NCBI GenBank assembly: GCA_902803195.1
Contig: CADCOX010000389.1
Coordinates: 1-12,555 of the forward strand
Direction of reading: 5' to 3'
Origin: an uncultured Bacteroidales bacterium
GTDB taxonomy: Bacteria; Bacteroidota; Bacteroidia; Bacteroidales; Bacteroidaceae
DNA length: 12,555 nt
Below the pieces are notes generated by a model. That model was not told the origin of the DNA, searched no databases, and saw only the letters and a list, made by a program, of their open reading frames with translations. A program made the translations under genes and the position numbers. Positions 1-10,100 of this stretch are shown one piece after another; within the stretch, counting starts at the first letter, position 1, and the number at the start of each line of letters is the position of its first letter.

Positions 1-42
1 AGGCATTCGTCTTAACTCCTGCCCGAAGGGCGAGCGAAGCGA

Positions 43-66
43 TAACTTCTTAACTTCTTAACTTCT
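43..66. repeat. Tandem octamer array (TAACTTCT)x3
   Basis: Three perfect head-to-tail copies of TAACTTCT. Similar AACTT/CAACTTTT runs occur on the minus strand in the leader of the DUF4236 gene (11050-11205). Such pyrimidine-rich runs are common between Bacteroidales genes; their function is not known to me. Confidence 0.8.
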
Positions 67-288
67 TCATAACAACCGAAACTTGAATACGTTGACGTCG
101 TTCGGACTGGATGCATGACAATAATCAGGCACTTATGACTGTAAACATCCTTGATTACGGACTTTTTTGCCGCGTGATGGACATAAAATTTTGGCCAAAT
201 GTTCAGACAATATCATCTAAATCGCATGAAATCAACCGGTAGACAAAAAAAGGATAAGATATTGTATGGTACACAAATTAAAAAATTG

Positions 289-296
289 TATTTTTG
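289..296 (+). promoter_or_regulatory. Bacteroidetes-type promoter -7 box for the BspA-like gene
   Basis: TATTTTTG matches the Bacteroidetes sigma-ABfr -7 consensus TAnnTTTG exactly. It lies 44 bases before the ATG, which puts the transcript start near 302. The -33 region (about 262-270, TTG then ATGG) is weak. The predicted leader is A/T-rich and lacks a strong Shine-Dalgarno, as is usual in this phylum. Confidence 0.65.
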
Positions 297-308
297 CACA
301 TTGATTAG

Positions 309-336
309 CTAAAATACCTAAAATACTTAAAGTAAC
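309..336 (+). repeat. Nine-base tandem repeat in the 5' leader
   Basis: CTAAAATAC occurs twice head to tail (309-317, 318-326), followed by a degenerate third copy TTAAAGTAAC (327-336). It fills most of the predicted leader just before the ATG at 341. A-rich leaders help initiation in Bacteroidetes, so copy number could affect translation; that is inference. Confidence 0.6.
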
Positions 337-340
337 ACAT

Positions 341-3300
341 ATGATGAACAAAAGACAATTCGTTTTGTGCTTGCTGACCCTGTTGGGCAGCATCACGTTG
401 CATGCCTATGACTTAGAGTCAAAGGACATCTACTACAACATTACGGATGCAGTCGCCAAGACCGTTGAGGTGGCGTATGTGGAGACCGGCGAGGGCAATG
501 CCGACTTCTATTATGGCGACCTCGTTATTCCGAACCGCATCTCGAAAGATGGCGTCACCTACACTGTGACGGGCATCGGTGAAGAAGCCTTCCATTATTG
601 TACTAATCTGACGTCGGTCACGATTGGCAATAACGTGACCAGCATTGGCCGTCAGGCATTCATGAAGTGTACCAACCTCACGAGGGTAACGTTGCCCAAC
701 GGCTTGCTGCATATCGGCTACTCTGCGTTCGATGACTGCTATGCCTTAGACAACGTCGTCATTCCTGCTACCGCCACCGACATCGAAGGTGCCGCTTTCT
801 CCGACTGTCATAGTCTGTCAAGCGTCACCCTGCCCGAGGGGCTCACCAGCATTGGAGATTATTTCTTCGATAACTGCACAGGGCTGACTGAGATTGTCAT
901 CCCGAGCACGGTGACGTCAATTGGCTCTAACGCCTTCCTCGGATGCACCGGCCTGACGTCTGTGAACATCCCCGAAAAGGTAACGACCATTGGTAATGAC
1001 GCTTTTGGGGGGTGCACCAGTTTGACAAGAGCTGAATTCAGCAGCATAGAACAACTTTGTAGCATTAACTTTGGGACTGGATGGAGTAATCCCATCTATT
1101 TCGCTCACCATCTGTATATCAATGGTCAAGAAGTGACCCAAGTGGTCATTCCCGATGGCGTGACATCCATCGGGAGTTGTGCATTCCATAGCGCAAGCTA
1201 TATCACATCCGTCAAGATTCCTAATAGCGTGACTTCAATTGGCTCTTACGCCTTTCAGTCTTGTACGAGTTTGACGGAAATTGTCATCCCGAACAGCGTG
1301 TCTTCCATTGGCGATTACGCATTCCAGCACAATCCAAATTTGTCATCTGTAACCATAAAGAGTGAAACTCCTGTGACGATTACTTCAGGAGTCTTCCCCA
1401 ACCGTGCAAATGCAACCCTCTACGTTCCTGCAGGTTGCAAGCCAGCTTACGAGGCTGCAGCTTATTGGGGGGAGTTTGGAGAAATCATTGCTCCCGTCGG
1501 CGACCTCTCTGAACTGAGCAATACGAAGCTCTATGCCCTATCGAATGCTTTAGGGACGTTGAGAGTTTTGGGCAATGTAAGTATCTCCAATGCTATCCTT
1601 GATGCCAATTATTTGGGATTAGTCTCAAATGTCAGTCAGCTCAGCAGCCCTTATACCGATGCTGTGGAAGGCAGTCTAGCAGCACTCCTGGACAACAATC
1701 CTGAGACCTTCTGGCATTCCAACTACCAAAATGGCAGTGTTCCTGTCCATAGCCATTATCTGCAAGTAGAACTGGCAGAAAGCGTCAGCGAGAACATCTA
1801 TCTGCAGGTCACCAGAAGGCAGGCTAATAATGATCATATCACCCAGTGGGGTGTTTATGGCAGCAACAATGCTACCGCAGCTGACGGCGATTGGGAAAAA
1901 CTGGCGACCATTGACATGCCATATGGGAACAAAAGTGAGACCCTCCTCTCTGCTCCCTTCGACACGAAAGGTTACAAATACCTCCGTTTCTACATAGACA
2001 ACACTACAGGAGACGGAGGTGTCACCCGCGGTTATGGCCATCTGAGCGAGTTCCGCCTCTTCACGGCCAATGACCTGGCAGCTTACCCAGAACCTGTCAA
2101 TGAAGCGTATTGCCAGTTCGCCCTACTGAACATCAACGACAAGTACTATCTTTATAGCCCAGCCGCACGTGCGTTCTGGATGGCTCAGGGTGGCTTCTGC
2201 CCAGGCTTCGGGTCAGCCGTTACGCTCAGCGCCGATGACGCGTCGGGAGATTACCGTTGGACGCTATCGATGCCATTGAACGGGCAGACGGTCAACCTTT
2301 GCGATGCGCCATTGAAGATTATGCCCGTGGCAGACTTCGACCCGTCAGAGGCATTGGCTGCCTTCGCTGAGAATGTCGACTTGGGCCTTGCCGATGGCTA
2401 CTACCGCATCCGCAGTGCTGGGCAATATACCAACACCGTGACCGATGACGCTGGTCAGGAGAGCGAAGTACGTGTATATAAATATATGCGTAGCAGCGTC
2501 GACGGTTCCGGCAATTACTACGGCAGTTGGAGCACGCCCGCGGATCTGACCTCAGACCTCGCATCGCTCTGGAAGCTGACGAACCGTGACGGACTCTTCG
2601 ACTTGCAGAATATGTATTCCCAAGGACGTTTCACGACCGTCAGCAAAGGTGCTCGCGCTATGATGAGCGAAACGAGTGAGAGCCTGATGGCTTTTGACCG
2701 GGTCACTGAAGTAGACGGACAAAAGATCCTCAACATCCGAGTCGCCTCGCAGAACATGGCAGATTATTACTACTTGCACATGGAGGGCCATTCAAGCGGA
2801 AGAGGTGTTAGCGGGAATATTGTCGGTTGGCTTAACATGGGGAGTTCCGGACCTTCGGAATGGATTCTTGAACCCGTCAGTGACGAAGAAGCTGCAATCC
2901 TCACCAGCATCGCCATCGGCGACACCTTCACGGCTCCTGTACCTTGTGGCGACGGCACGGTTGACCTGACCTTCAAGGTGACGAATCTCAGCCCATGGGA
3001 AGTAGAAGTATCCGCCAGCCCCGAGGACATCGCTGGCGCATTGACCATTCCGGCAACGGTACAGCATGAGAGTGGAATTGAGTTTAATGTGAAAGGTATT
3101 GGAGATTATGCTTTTGATACTCGTCCGAATCTTGTATCGGTTGTTGTTCCTGAGAGTGTCACGGTTATTGGAGGTTCTGCCTTTTATGGTTGTTCGGGAC
3201 TTACCTCAGTCGCAATCTTAGGTGATCTCTCTCATATTTGGGGACATGCCTTCCGAGATTGCACCAATTTGTCAGATGTCTCTATCCATGGAGTTTATGA

Positions 3301-6271
3301 AATTTCAAACAATGTCTTTAACGGATGTAGCAGTCTAAAGTCCATTACTCTTCCTGAAGGACTTATGTTAATTTATGATAATGCTTTCCGAAACTCCGGC
3401 CTTGAAAGCATCAAATTCCCTTCGACGCTGACGAGTGTGGGAAGTGCTGCTTTTAGTGGATGCAAGAGTCTCGGCAATATTGATTTCAATGGGAGCTCTG
3501 CCATCTTGCATGATTTCGCTTTTTCCGGCTGTACAAGTTTGGTGAACCTGGTAGTTCCCTCGACGATACGTCTTGCTGAATGGAGCCATTTTGATTATTG
3601 TACAAACTTAAATACTGTTGTGTTCGAGGCAGCAGATGAAACCATTGACTGGTGGTGCGCAGGTTCATTTTCCAACTGTACAAATTTGGAATCGGCGACG
3701 ATAAATGGTTGGAATATGCTTCGGGGCATTGATGCCTTCAAGAACTGCGGGAAACTGAAGACTGTGATACTAACTGATGGGACCTGGGGTAATAAGCACT
3801 ATGCACAAAACTTCCAGGGAGTACCCGATGACGTGCAGTTTGTTGTTCCTGCTGGGTCTGCCGTGGATTTCTTGAAGAGGGGCTATCGGAATCTGTCTGA
3901 CAAGAGTGGCCTGCCACTGATGCGTGAGGAGTTCGAGGCTGAGGCTGCACGTATTGCCGCTATGGTTGATCCGTTATCTGATGGTGACAAGACAACGTTG
4001 AGCGATGCCATCAACGAGGCACGTTCCATCGTGAATTCTACAGACGAATACATGACGGTGTATGCCCAGATTTCCGCCATCAAGACCGCATCAAAGACAT
4101 ACCTGACAACTGCTACGCTACCTGATGAATTAGATGTGACCGCAGCGTTCATTCTCAACCCAGATGTCGACCGCTTTGACATCGGATGGCAGCAAACAAT
4201 CGTTAATTATGGTATTATAAACTATAATGCAGGCTCATACGTTTCAGACGATGTTACGATTGATCATTTTGAGGAAGCTGGGATTGCGGACGGTCCATTG
4301 ACCAACGGCCAGATTGCGCAGGCTATCCCCTCATTGCCAGCTGGCAACTACCGTCTCGAGGCAGATATCATTGCAACGAACCAAAATGATTCCACGGCAG
4401 AGGTAACGGGTGTATCGCTTGTTGCTGGCAGTGAGAGAACTGCCGTTGCTACGGAGAACTACAAGCCGCAGCACTTCAGCGTCTCTTTTGAGAACAAGAT
4501 GACGAGGGACGTGAAGATTGGTATCGACATTAGCAGCACCAATGCCAACTGGGTGGCTATGGACAACGTGCGCCTCTATTATCTGGGAGAGACCACGCCG
4601 TACAACATCCCCAGCCACACGGAGCTGGCAAGCAGTGAAACGGACACGCTGTACCTGTACAACGTGGAAGACGAGACATTCCTGAAGGCAGGTAACAGTT
4701 GGGGCACACATGCCGTGCTGGGCGATGAAGGCCTGCCCGTGCGACTGACGCAAGACAGCGAGACAGGGCTGTGGCAGGTGTACTTCTGGGAAGGAAGTGG
4801 AGCTGATAAACTTTTGTTCCGAGAATATGGCTATACAGATGAGGTTTATGTTGACTTCAATTCGCCCCGTGATGATGCAGATCCCAACCTGTCTAAATGG
4901 TCGTTTACTGAATCGGTGAATGGCACCTACCTCATCCAGAACAAGACGCTGGAAGGAACTGAAAAGTACATGGGCAATGTACCTTCGCGTCTTGACTGCC
5001 AGGGAGGATACTCTGGAGAAACGCACACCGACGTCATCGTCACGGCGGCCTCAACGGAAAATGTCCATTGGATGTTGATGACCAAGAAACAGTACGACGA
5101 ATACCAGCGTGGGCTCATCTATCAGAACATGCTGTACGCCGAGGAGACGCTCTCCGTAGTGCCTGAAGGCATGGCCACACTGAAACTGAACCTGAAGAAG
5201 GAGGCAGCCGTGAACATGATAGACTTCCAGCTGCAGCTGCCCGAGGGCATCAGCATCGCCGAGAACGCCTCTGGCAATCCCGACGTGACGCTCAACAGTA
5301 GCCGCTCGAACGGACATGTCGTCACGGCACAACTCAATGAGAACGGCATCTACCACGTCGTCTGCTACTCATCCAAGAACGGAGCCTTCAAAGACAGCGA
5401 CGGCCTGCTCTTCAACATCAAGCTGCAGTGCGCCGCTGACATGGCTGCAGGCAACTACACAGCCTTGCTCAAGGACATCCTGATGTCCGATGTCGACAAG
5501 AACGAGATTACGCAGCCCGACTACACCATCGACATCGAGGTGCCCGACCTGACGCTCGGCGATGTCAACGACGACGGCCGCATCAACGGACTGGACATCG
5601 TGGAAATGGTGGACCGCATCCTCCAGCGTCCTTCCGACACGTTCCACTTCCTGGCCGCCGACCTGAACTTCGACAGCAAGATCAACGCCCTCGACCTCGT
5701 CCGACTGGTCAAGCTGGTCCTGAACCAGGGTTCCACGACTAGCGGCAACCACGCTCCGGCCGTAGACAGGGAGCGCTCGATGGATGCCGACGACCTGAGC
5801 CTTGAGGTAGCAGCCAATGGTGCGCTCACGATGGGCGTGGCGGCTGCCGACCGCCTCATCCTGACCCAGTGCGTGGTGGAACTCGAGGAGGGCATGCAGC
5901 TGGAAGGCGTCACGACCGACGACAGCCACACCGCCTTATGCCAGCCGCTTGACGGCAACCGCTACGCCGTGCTGGTCTACTCCGCCAGGAACGATGCCTT
6001 CGCCAGCAATGATGCGCTGCTGTCCTTCGGCATCAAGGGCCAGGGACATGTCAGCGTCACGGATGTCATGGTGGTGAACGAGCAGCGCCAGGCGATGTAC
6101 CTCGCCCACGCCGGCACGGACGTCGCTACGGGAATAGGTAACGTCAACGCGAACGCCGACGTGGACGTCTATGACCTGGGCGGACGCAAATACGACGAGG
6201 GCAAGCTGCAGAACGGCAAGCTGACGAGAGGCGTATATATTATGAACGGTAAAAAAGTGGTTGTAAAATGA
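341..6271 (+). CDS. BspA-like LRR surface protein with discoidin, CBM-like, cohesin-like and dockerin domains
   Basis: Large exported modular protein of 1976 residues, probably a surface adhesin or scaffold. Signal peptide 1-22 (ends LHA). LRR_5/BspA repeats of about 23 residues (VTSIGxxAFxxCTSLT) at about 76-380 and again at 917-1187. A discoidin (F5/8 type C)-like domain lies at about 430-575 (DNNPETFWHS at 451-460). Beta-rich modules, possibly trefoil-like, lie around 590-850 and 1420-1590. A helical linker spans about 1193-1262. A jelly-roll, carbohydrate-binding-like domain spans about 1268-1416 (WVAMDNVRLYYL, 1404-1415). A cohesin-like domain lies at about 1600-1735 and a dockerin at 1740-1796 with loops GDVNDDGRIN and ADLNFDSKIN. 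A second cohesin-like stretch is followed by a T9SS-like tail (1941-1976, ending YIMNGKKVVVK). BspA repeats are known to bind host proteins and mediate contact; the ligand here is unknown. The stop overlaps the next gene's start. An ATG at 344 is an equally possible start. Confidence 0.93.
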   Translation: MMNKRQFVLCLLTLLGSITLHAYDLESKDIYYNITDAVAKTVEVAYVETGEGNADFYYGDLVIPNRISKDGVTYTVTGIGEEAFHYCTNLTSVTIGNNVTSIGRQAFMKCTNLTRVTLPNGLLHIGYSAFDDCYALDNVVIPATATDIEGAAFSDCHSLSSVTLPEGLTSIGDYFFDNCTGLTEIVIPSTVTSIGSNAFLGCTGLTSVNIPEKVTTIGNDAFGGCTSLTRAEFSSIEQLCSINFGTGWSNPIYFAHHLYINGQEVTQVVIPDGVTSIGSCAFHSASYITSVKIPNSVTSIGSYAFQSCTSLTEIVIPNSVSSIGDYAFQHNPNLSSVTIKSETPVTITSGVFPNRANATLYVPAGCKPAYEAAAYWGEFGEIIAPVGDLSELSNTKLYALSNALGTLRVLGNVSISNAILDANYLGLVSNVSQLSSPYTDAVEGSLAALLDNNPETFWHSNYQNGSVPVHSHYLQVELAESVSENIYLQVTRRQANNDHITQWGVYGSNNATAADGDWEKLATIDMPYGNKSETLLSAPFDTKGYKYLRFYIDNTTGDGGVTRGYGHLSEFRLFTANDLAAYPEPVNEAYCQFALLNINDKYYLYSPAARAFWMAQGGFCPGFGSAVTLSADDASGDYRWTLSMPLNGQTVNLCDAPLKIMPVADFDPSEALAAFAENVDLGLADGYYRIRSAGQYTNTVTDDAGQESEVRVYKYMRSSVDGSGNYYGSWSTPADLTSDLASLWKLTNRDGLFDLQNMYSQGRFTTVSKGARAMMSETSESLMAFDRVTEVDGQKILNIRVASQNMADYYYLHMEGHSSGRGVSGNIVGWLNMGSSGPSEWILEPVSDEEAAILTSIAIGDTFTAPVPCGDGTVDLTFKVTNLSPWEVEVSASPEDIAGALTIPATVQHESGIEFNVKGIGDYAFDTRPNLVSVVVPESVTVIGGSAFYGCSGLTSVAILGDLSHIWGHAFRDCTNLSDVSIHGVYEISNNVFNGCSSLKSITLPEGLMLIYDNAFRNSGLESIKFPSTLTSVGSAAFSGCKSLGNIDFNGSSAILHDFAFSGCTSLVNLVVPSTIRLAEWSHFDYCTNLNTVVFEAADETIDWWCAGSFSNCTNLESATINGWNMLRGIDAFKNCGKLKTVILTDGTWGNKHYAQNFQGVPDDVQFVVPAGSAVDFLKRGYRNLSDKSGLPLMREEFEAEAARIAAMVDPLSDGDKTTLSDAINEARSIVNSTDEYMTVYAQISAIKTASKTYLTTATLPDELDVTAAFILNPDVDRFDIGWQQTIVNYGIINYNAGSYVSDDVTIDHFEEAGIADGPLTNGQIAQAIPSLPAGNYRLEADIIATNQNDSTAEVTGVSLVAGSERTAVATENYKPQHFSVSFENKMTRDVKIGIDISSTNANWVAMDNVRLYYLGETTPYNIPSHTELASSETDTLYLYNVEDETFLKAGNSWGTHAVLGDEGLPVRLTQDSETGLWQVYFWEGSGADKLLFREYGYTDEVYVDFNSPRDDADPNLSKWSFTESVNGTYLIQNKTLEGTEKYMGNVPSRLDCQGGYSGETHTDVIVTAASTENVHWMLMTKKQYDEYQRGLIYQNMLYAEETLSVVPEGMATLKLNLKKEAAVNMIDFQLQLPEGISIAENASGNPDVTLNSSRSNGHVVTAQLNENGIYHVVCYSSKNGAFKDSDGLLFNIKLQCAADMAAGNYTALLKDILMSDVDKNEITQPDYTIDIEVPDLTLGDVNDDGRINGLDIVEMVDRILQRPSDTFHFLAADLNFDSKINALDLVRLVKLVLNQGSTTSGNHAPAVDRERSMDADDLSLEVAANGALTMGVAAADRLILTQCVVELEEGMQLEGVTTDDSHTALCQPLDGNRYAVLVYSARNDAFASNDALLSFGIKGQGHVSVTDVMVVNEQRQAMYLAHAGTDVATGIGNVNANADVDVYDLGGRKYDEGKLQNGKLTRGVYIMNGKKVVVK
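566..1497 (+). repeat. LRR block 1 (BspA/LRR_5 coding repeats)
   Basis: Coding repeats with a period near 69 bases, encoding V-TSIG--AF--CT-LT units (residues about 76-386). The array is interrupted by the usual BspA variant unit (AEFSSIEQLC to LYINGQEV, about nt 1030-1130) and closed by a VPAGCKPAYEAA cap. Such arrays can expand or shrink by recombination. Confidence 0.85.
3089..3900 (+). repeat. LRR block 2 (BspA/LRR_5 coding repeats, AT-rich)
   Basis: A second set of the same repeat family (residues about 917-1187), more degenerate than block 1, closed by a VVPAGSAVDFLKRGY cap. Three sampled 60-base lines (3061-3120, 3301-3360, 3361-3420) count 21, 22 and 22 G+C, about 36%. This is clearly below the 3' end of the same gene (38 of 60 in 5221-5280). 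Confidence 0.8.
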
Positions 6272-6948
6272 AAGCACTGAGAATCCTCACTATAGCATGG
6301 ATGTGGCTGGCCATGGCCGGCCACGTCCTCGCCGACGAACTGACCGTGGCCGACATCAGCATCAAGCCCGGCGAGACAACGAACGTGAGCGTGGAACTGA
6401 ACAATCCCAGCCGGTCGTATACCATGCTGGAGTTCACGCTGACGCTGCCCGAAGGCGTCGGCATCGCCCAGGCCGATGACGACTATGCCGTCGTGCTCAA
6501 CAGCGGCCGTTGTTCGGATTCCTTCACCGTCAACGTGGAGGAGATAGCCGCCAACACGTACAAGTTCCTCATCTTCTCGGGAGCGCTCGACCAGATCACC
6601 GGCAGCTCGGGCATCCTCTTCACGATGACGCTCACGGCCGCCGCCGATGCCGAACAGGGCAAGTTCCAGGGCTCGTTCAGCGGACAGCTCTTCGTGATGA
6701 CCGACGATACGGGCTATGAGCCAGCCGACAAGACGTTCAGCGTCAGGGTGGGCGGCCTCTTGGGCGACGTGAACAGCGACAGCAAGGTCACCATCGCCGA
6801 CGTAACTGCTCTCGTGAACATCATCCTGGGCAAGGACGATGGCCCCAACCCGGTGTACGACCATGATGCCGCGAACGTGAACGGCGACACAAAGGTCACT
6901 ATCGCCGACGTGACCGCCCTCGTGAACCTTATCCTAGGCAAGAACTAA
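6268..6948 (+). CDS. Small exported cohesin-like/dockerin protein
   Basis: A 226-residue exported protein. The signal peptide is residues 1-22 (ends HVLA, then DEL). A cohesin-like beta-sandwich spans about 25-160 (ISIKPGETTNVSVELNN, then LEFTLTLPEGVGI). A complete type I dockerin spans 166-226. Its two calcium loops are nearly the same: D167, N169, D171, D178 and N203, N205, D207, D214, each followed by the same VTIADVTALVN helix. There is no enzyme domain and no sorting tail. The gene starts inside the stop of the upstream gene (ATGA, 6268-6271), so the two are probably co-transcribed and translationally coupled. Its whole mature part is paralogous to the C-terminal part of the CotH protein at 7110-10385. 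Known dockerins bind cohesins; whether this pair binds itself or partners is not shown. It could be an adaptor or linker. Confidence 0.88.
   Translation: MKALRILTIAWMWLAMAGHVLADELTVADISIKPGETTNVSVELNNPSRSYTMLEFTLTLPEGVGIAQADDDYAVVLNSGRCSDSFTVNVEEIAANTYKFLIFSGALDQITGSSGILFTMTLTAAADAEQGKFQGSFSGQLFVMTDDTGYEPADKTFSVRVGGLLGDVNSDSKVTIADVTALVNIILGKDDGPNPVYDHDAANVNGDTKVTIADVTALVNLILGKN
6763..6948 (+). repeat. Dockerin-coding tract, copy 1
   Basis: Codes for residues 166-226. It is highly similar in DNA to 10200-10385: over the 33 codons from the first KVT to the second NVN I count 7 differences in 99 bases, nearly all silent, with two exact 23-base blocks. Each tract also contains an internal duplication, the KVTIADVTALVN unit occurring twice. 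Confidence 0.85.
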
Positions 6949-6987
6949 ACGAAGCTCGGCCTCACACAGATTCCATTGAGCCAGCAT

Positions 6988-7020
6988 AAGCCATGGGGCG
7001 GTTATAGCCTCATGGCTTTT
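6988..7020 (+). terminator. Rho-independent-type terminator after the cohesin-like/dockerin gene
   Basis: Arms AAGCCATGGGGC (6988-6999) and GCCTCATGGCTT (7007-7018) pair over 12 bases with one G-U. The loop is GGTTATA and TTTT (7017-7020) closes the structure. It lies 40 bases after the stop codon at 6948. It probably ends the two-gene transcript and separates it from the CotH gene, although the T tract is short and read-through is possible. Confidence 0.75.
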
Positions 7021-7109
7021 GCAGTAGTTCTGCCAATCATAATCACCTCGGATGGCTTCCCTCTTGTAGAAGAGACCTATCTCTCCATCGTTTTTTAACT
7101 CATTATTGC

Positions 7110-10100
7110 ATGAAGAAATTATTTACTGTTTGGCTTTCGTTGCTATCCTTTTGTCTGTTTGGCACATTGAAGATGGCAGGTGCCGTCGTTGAGGATGGCG
7201 TCTACTCCATCTCTTGTCAACAAGCACCAGGGTATGTCGCCCTTGGCGCTCAGCACGGCGTGGATCCATACATCTGTTTCATCAATGACGGCAACGACAT
7301 CTCAGCCGATGGTTTCTGGATGGTGACGAATACGAGTTCGGGCTATACGTTTCGGAATGAAGCGTCGGGCGAGTACCTCGTCTTCACGCCAAATCGCATC
7401 GATGCCTACTACAAATATATGACGTTATCGACCGTGCCAGAGGATGGGAAGCAATTCTGGAATATCATCGAAAACGAAGATGGAACATTAAGTATTCAGA
7501 GTGCCGCCGATGGCAACTATTGGTGGAATCTGCGTGCAAGCCAAGGGCTGTTGGGCACCTATGTCGGCAGTACACGCACAGCCAACGAACGCTTTACGTT
7601 TCAAGAGAAGGATGTGAATAGCCAGACAGAGGATGTCATGCCTCATTTCCCTGAAGCGTTGCATATCTGGCTTTCCGATGGACGTCTGGAAGCTTATCCC
7701 TTGGAATATGTGGCATCGCACACCGAGATGAATGGCCGATTGGTCATCGAGACCACTCTCGGCGAGACCTATAGCTATGCGTTGTCCGACGTCGTATCCG
7801 TCAGCGAGCAAGCGCCAACGGATTTCCCCACCTTCGTCTCCTATAAGTTCAACAACAAGTTCAATGACCAACTGTTCACCGATGCCATAGGGCTGATGTT
7901 CAATGACACGGTGATGGCGACGGTCAGCGCTATCGGCAAACGCTTGATGCCCTCGTTCAAATTGCCTGATGAGAAGACCCTCGTCTATGTCGATGGCGTG
8001 CTACAGGAAAGCAAGGTCACGCGTCTTCGTTTCGACAAAGATATCTATTATCTGATTGCGCGTCAAGGTTCATCGATTCTGCTGCCGACCTCCGATGGGT
8101 CGGGGTACTCCATGCAGCCCTACGGACGTTACGTCAAGGTACATGTCGACTGGCTGACGGACCATGCTGAAGGCGTGCCCCGCATAGACATTAATACAGC
8201 CGGCGGACAGCCCGTCACGAGTAAGGATGAATATCTGAGTGCGGAGATCACCATCGATGGCAAGGGCGCTTTCCCATCAATGGGTACTACTGCTGTGCAG
8301 ATTAAGGGGCGTGGCAATTCCAGTTGGGGCTGGCCTAAAAAGCCCTATCGCCTGAAGTTCGACACAAAAGTGAGCCCCCTCGGCATGACGAAAGGCAAGA
8401 GCTGGGTGCTCCTCTCCAACTACCAGACGGGGTCGCTGATGGCGAATGCCATCGGCATGAAAGCGGCCAATCTGGTCGAGACGGCGGCCCCTAACCATAT
8501 TGTGCCTGTGGAGTTGTACATGAACGGTGAATATGTCGGCAGCTACAACTTGACGGAGAAGGTGGGTTTCGCGAACAATAGTATAGAACTACTTGATGAG
8601 AGCGCAGCCGCTCTGCTGGAATTGGATTCTTACTATGATGAACCCGAGGGGCAGAAGTTCCGTTCAGAGCCCTATAACTTACCGATTAACATCAAAGAAC
8701 CCGATTTCTCGGAAGGTACCTCGCTCATCACCCTCGAAACGGTAGAGACGGCCTTTGACCAATTCCTCTTGGCGCTTTATGAAGGGAAAGACATCTCGCA
8801 GTACGTAGACTTGAATCAGCTGGCACGTTATCTGATGCTGAACGAGTTGATCTGTAACTACGAATTCTATCACCCCAAGAGCACGTTCTGCTACCGCGAG
8901 AGTTTCGTGAACGACACAAGCAAATATGTGTTTGGTCCGGTCTGGGACCTCGATTGGGCTTTCGGCTACGAAGGACATTCGCGCTATTTCCAGGACAGCA
9001 TGACCGAAAACTATTGGATGAATATGCCAGCTTTCGAGGCTCGCGAGTTCGTTCGTGACCTTCGCTTCAGCAGTTCAGCCCTTGACGAGATCTACCGTAC
9101 GCTTTGGGAGTCCTTTATGCAAGATGGGCTGACAGAACTCTTGGAATATGTACAGGACTACTATGACTATGCACACACGTCCTTCGAGCATAACCGTGAA
9201 CTCTGGGGCGACAACACCAACTATGCAACACAGGTGGCGACCGCCACTCAATGGTTGCAGCGACGAGCCAATAAAATCTATGAAGACGTCTTGAACGATG
9301 TCCGTCCTGGATTCGTTGAGCCTGAAACCGACTACTTCGACAATCACAAGCTCTATACCCTCACGTGCCGCCGCGGCGAACTCGTCCTGAATGCCGATGG
9401 CACCGCGCTGGATGCTGGTCAGGTCCGTGTCGATGCCTCTGATGAGGAGAGACAGTTTGCCATCCTTAACATCGAAGGAAAGAACTATCTCTATAGCCCC
9501 TATAACAAGAAATTTCTTACAAGCAACAATACGTTCGTGGACGAATTGGGTTCACCTTGCTACTTCACTACAGACCATCCAGATGGCGAGTATCAGCACA
9601 TGATGCTTTTGGCTACGCGTTACGACCTGATGTATGTCAACAATAATACTCAGAGAATTGTTATCGACAATTGGTCAGCCCCCGATGAGGGTAATCGCTG
9701 GATCATCACTCCTGTGGCTGACTTCGACCCGACTGAAGCGCTCATCATCGCCGGCCAAGAAATCAAGGGCGATGCACTATTTGTTGACAACATAAGTATT
9801 GAACCTGGAGGTATGAAGGAAGTATCTGTCGAACTGAACAATCCCGATAGAACTTATACCGTGCTTGAGTTCAACCTTGCTCTGCCAGAGGGCGTCGGCA
9901 TCGCCACGGATGAAAATGGTGAATGGCTGGTTAGTCGTAATCCCTCGCGACTGACGGATGTTTTCGCATTGGCTATTGAACCCTTGTCCGATGGTAGTTA
10001 CAAGTTCCTAATCTACTCGGCAAATGATAGTCCTATCAAGGGCAATTCGGGCGAGATATTTAAGATTACTCTTGTCGCCTCTGAGACATCTGAAGGCGGA

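Larger units (their letters stand above)
1..340. other. Non-coding left flank with octamer array, hairpin and promoter
   Basis: No convincing gene lies here. The stretch holds a small hairpin (21-31, GCCC-GAA-GGGC) followed by GAGCGAAGCG, three tandem copies of TAACTTCT (43-66), a perfect 10-base palindrome TTTGGCCAAA (190-199), and the promoter and leader of the next gene. A 43-codon open frame (111-242) has no ribosome-binding site or recognisable product. A minus-strand gene could begin at an ATG at 6-4 and run off the edge, but only two codons are visible, so this cannot be judged. Confidence 0.6.
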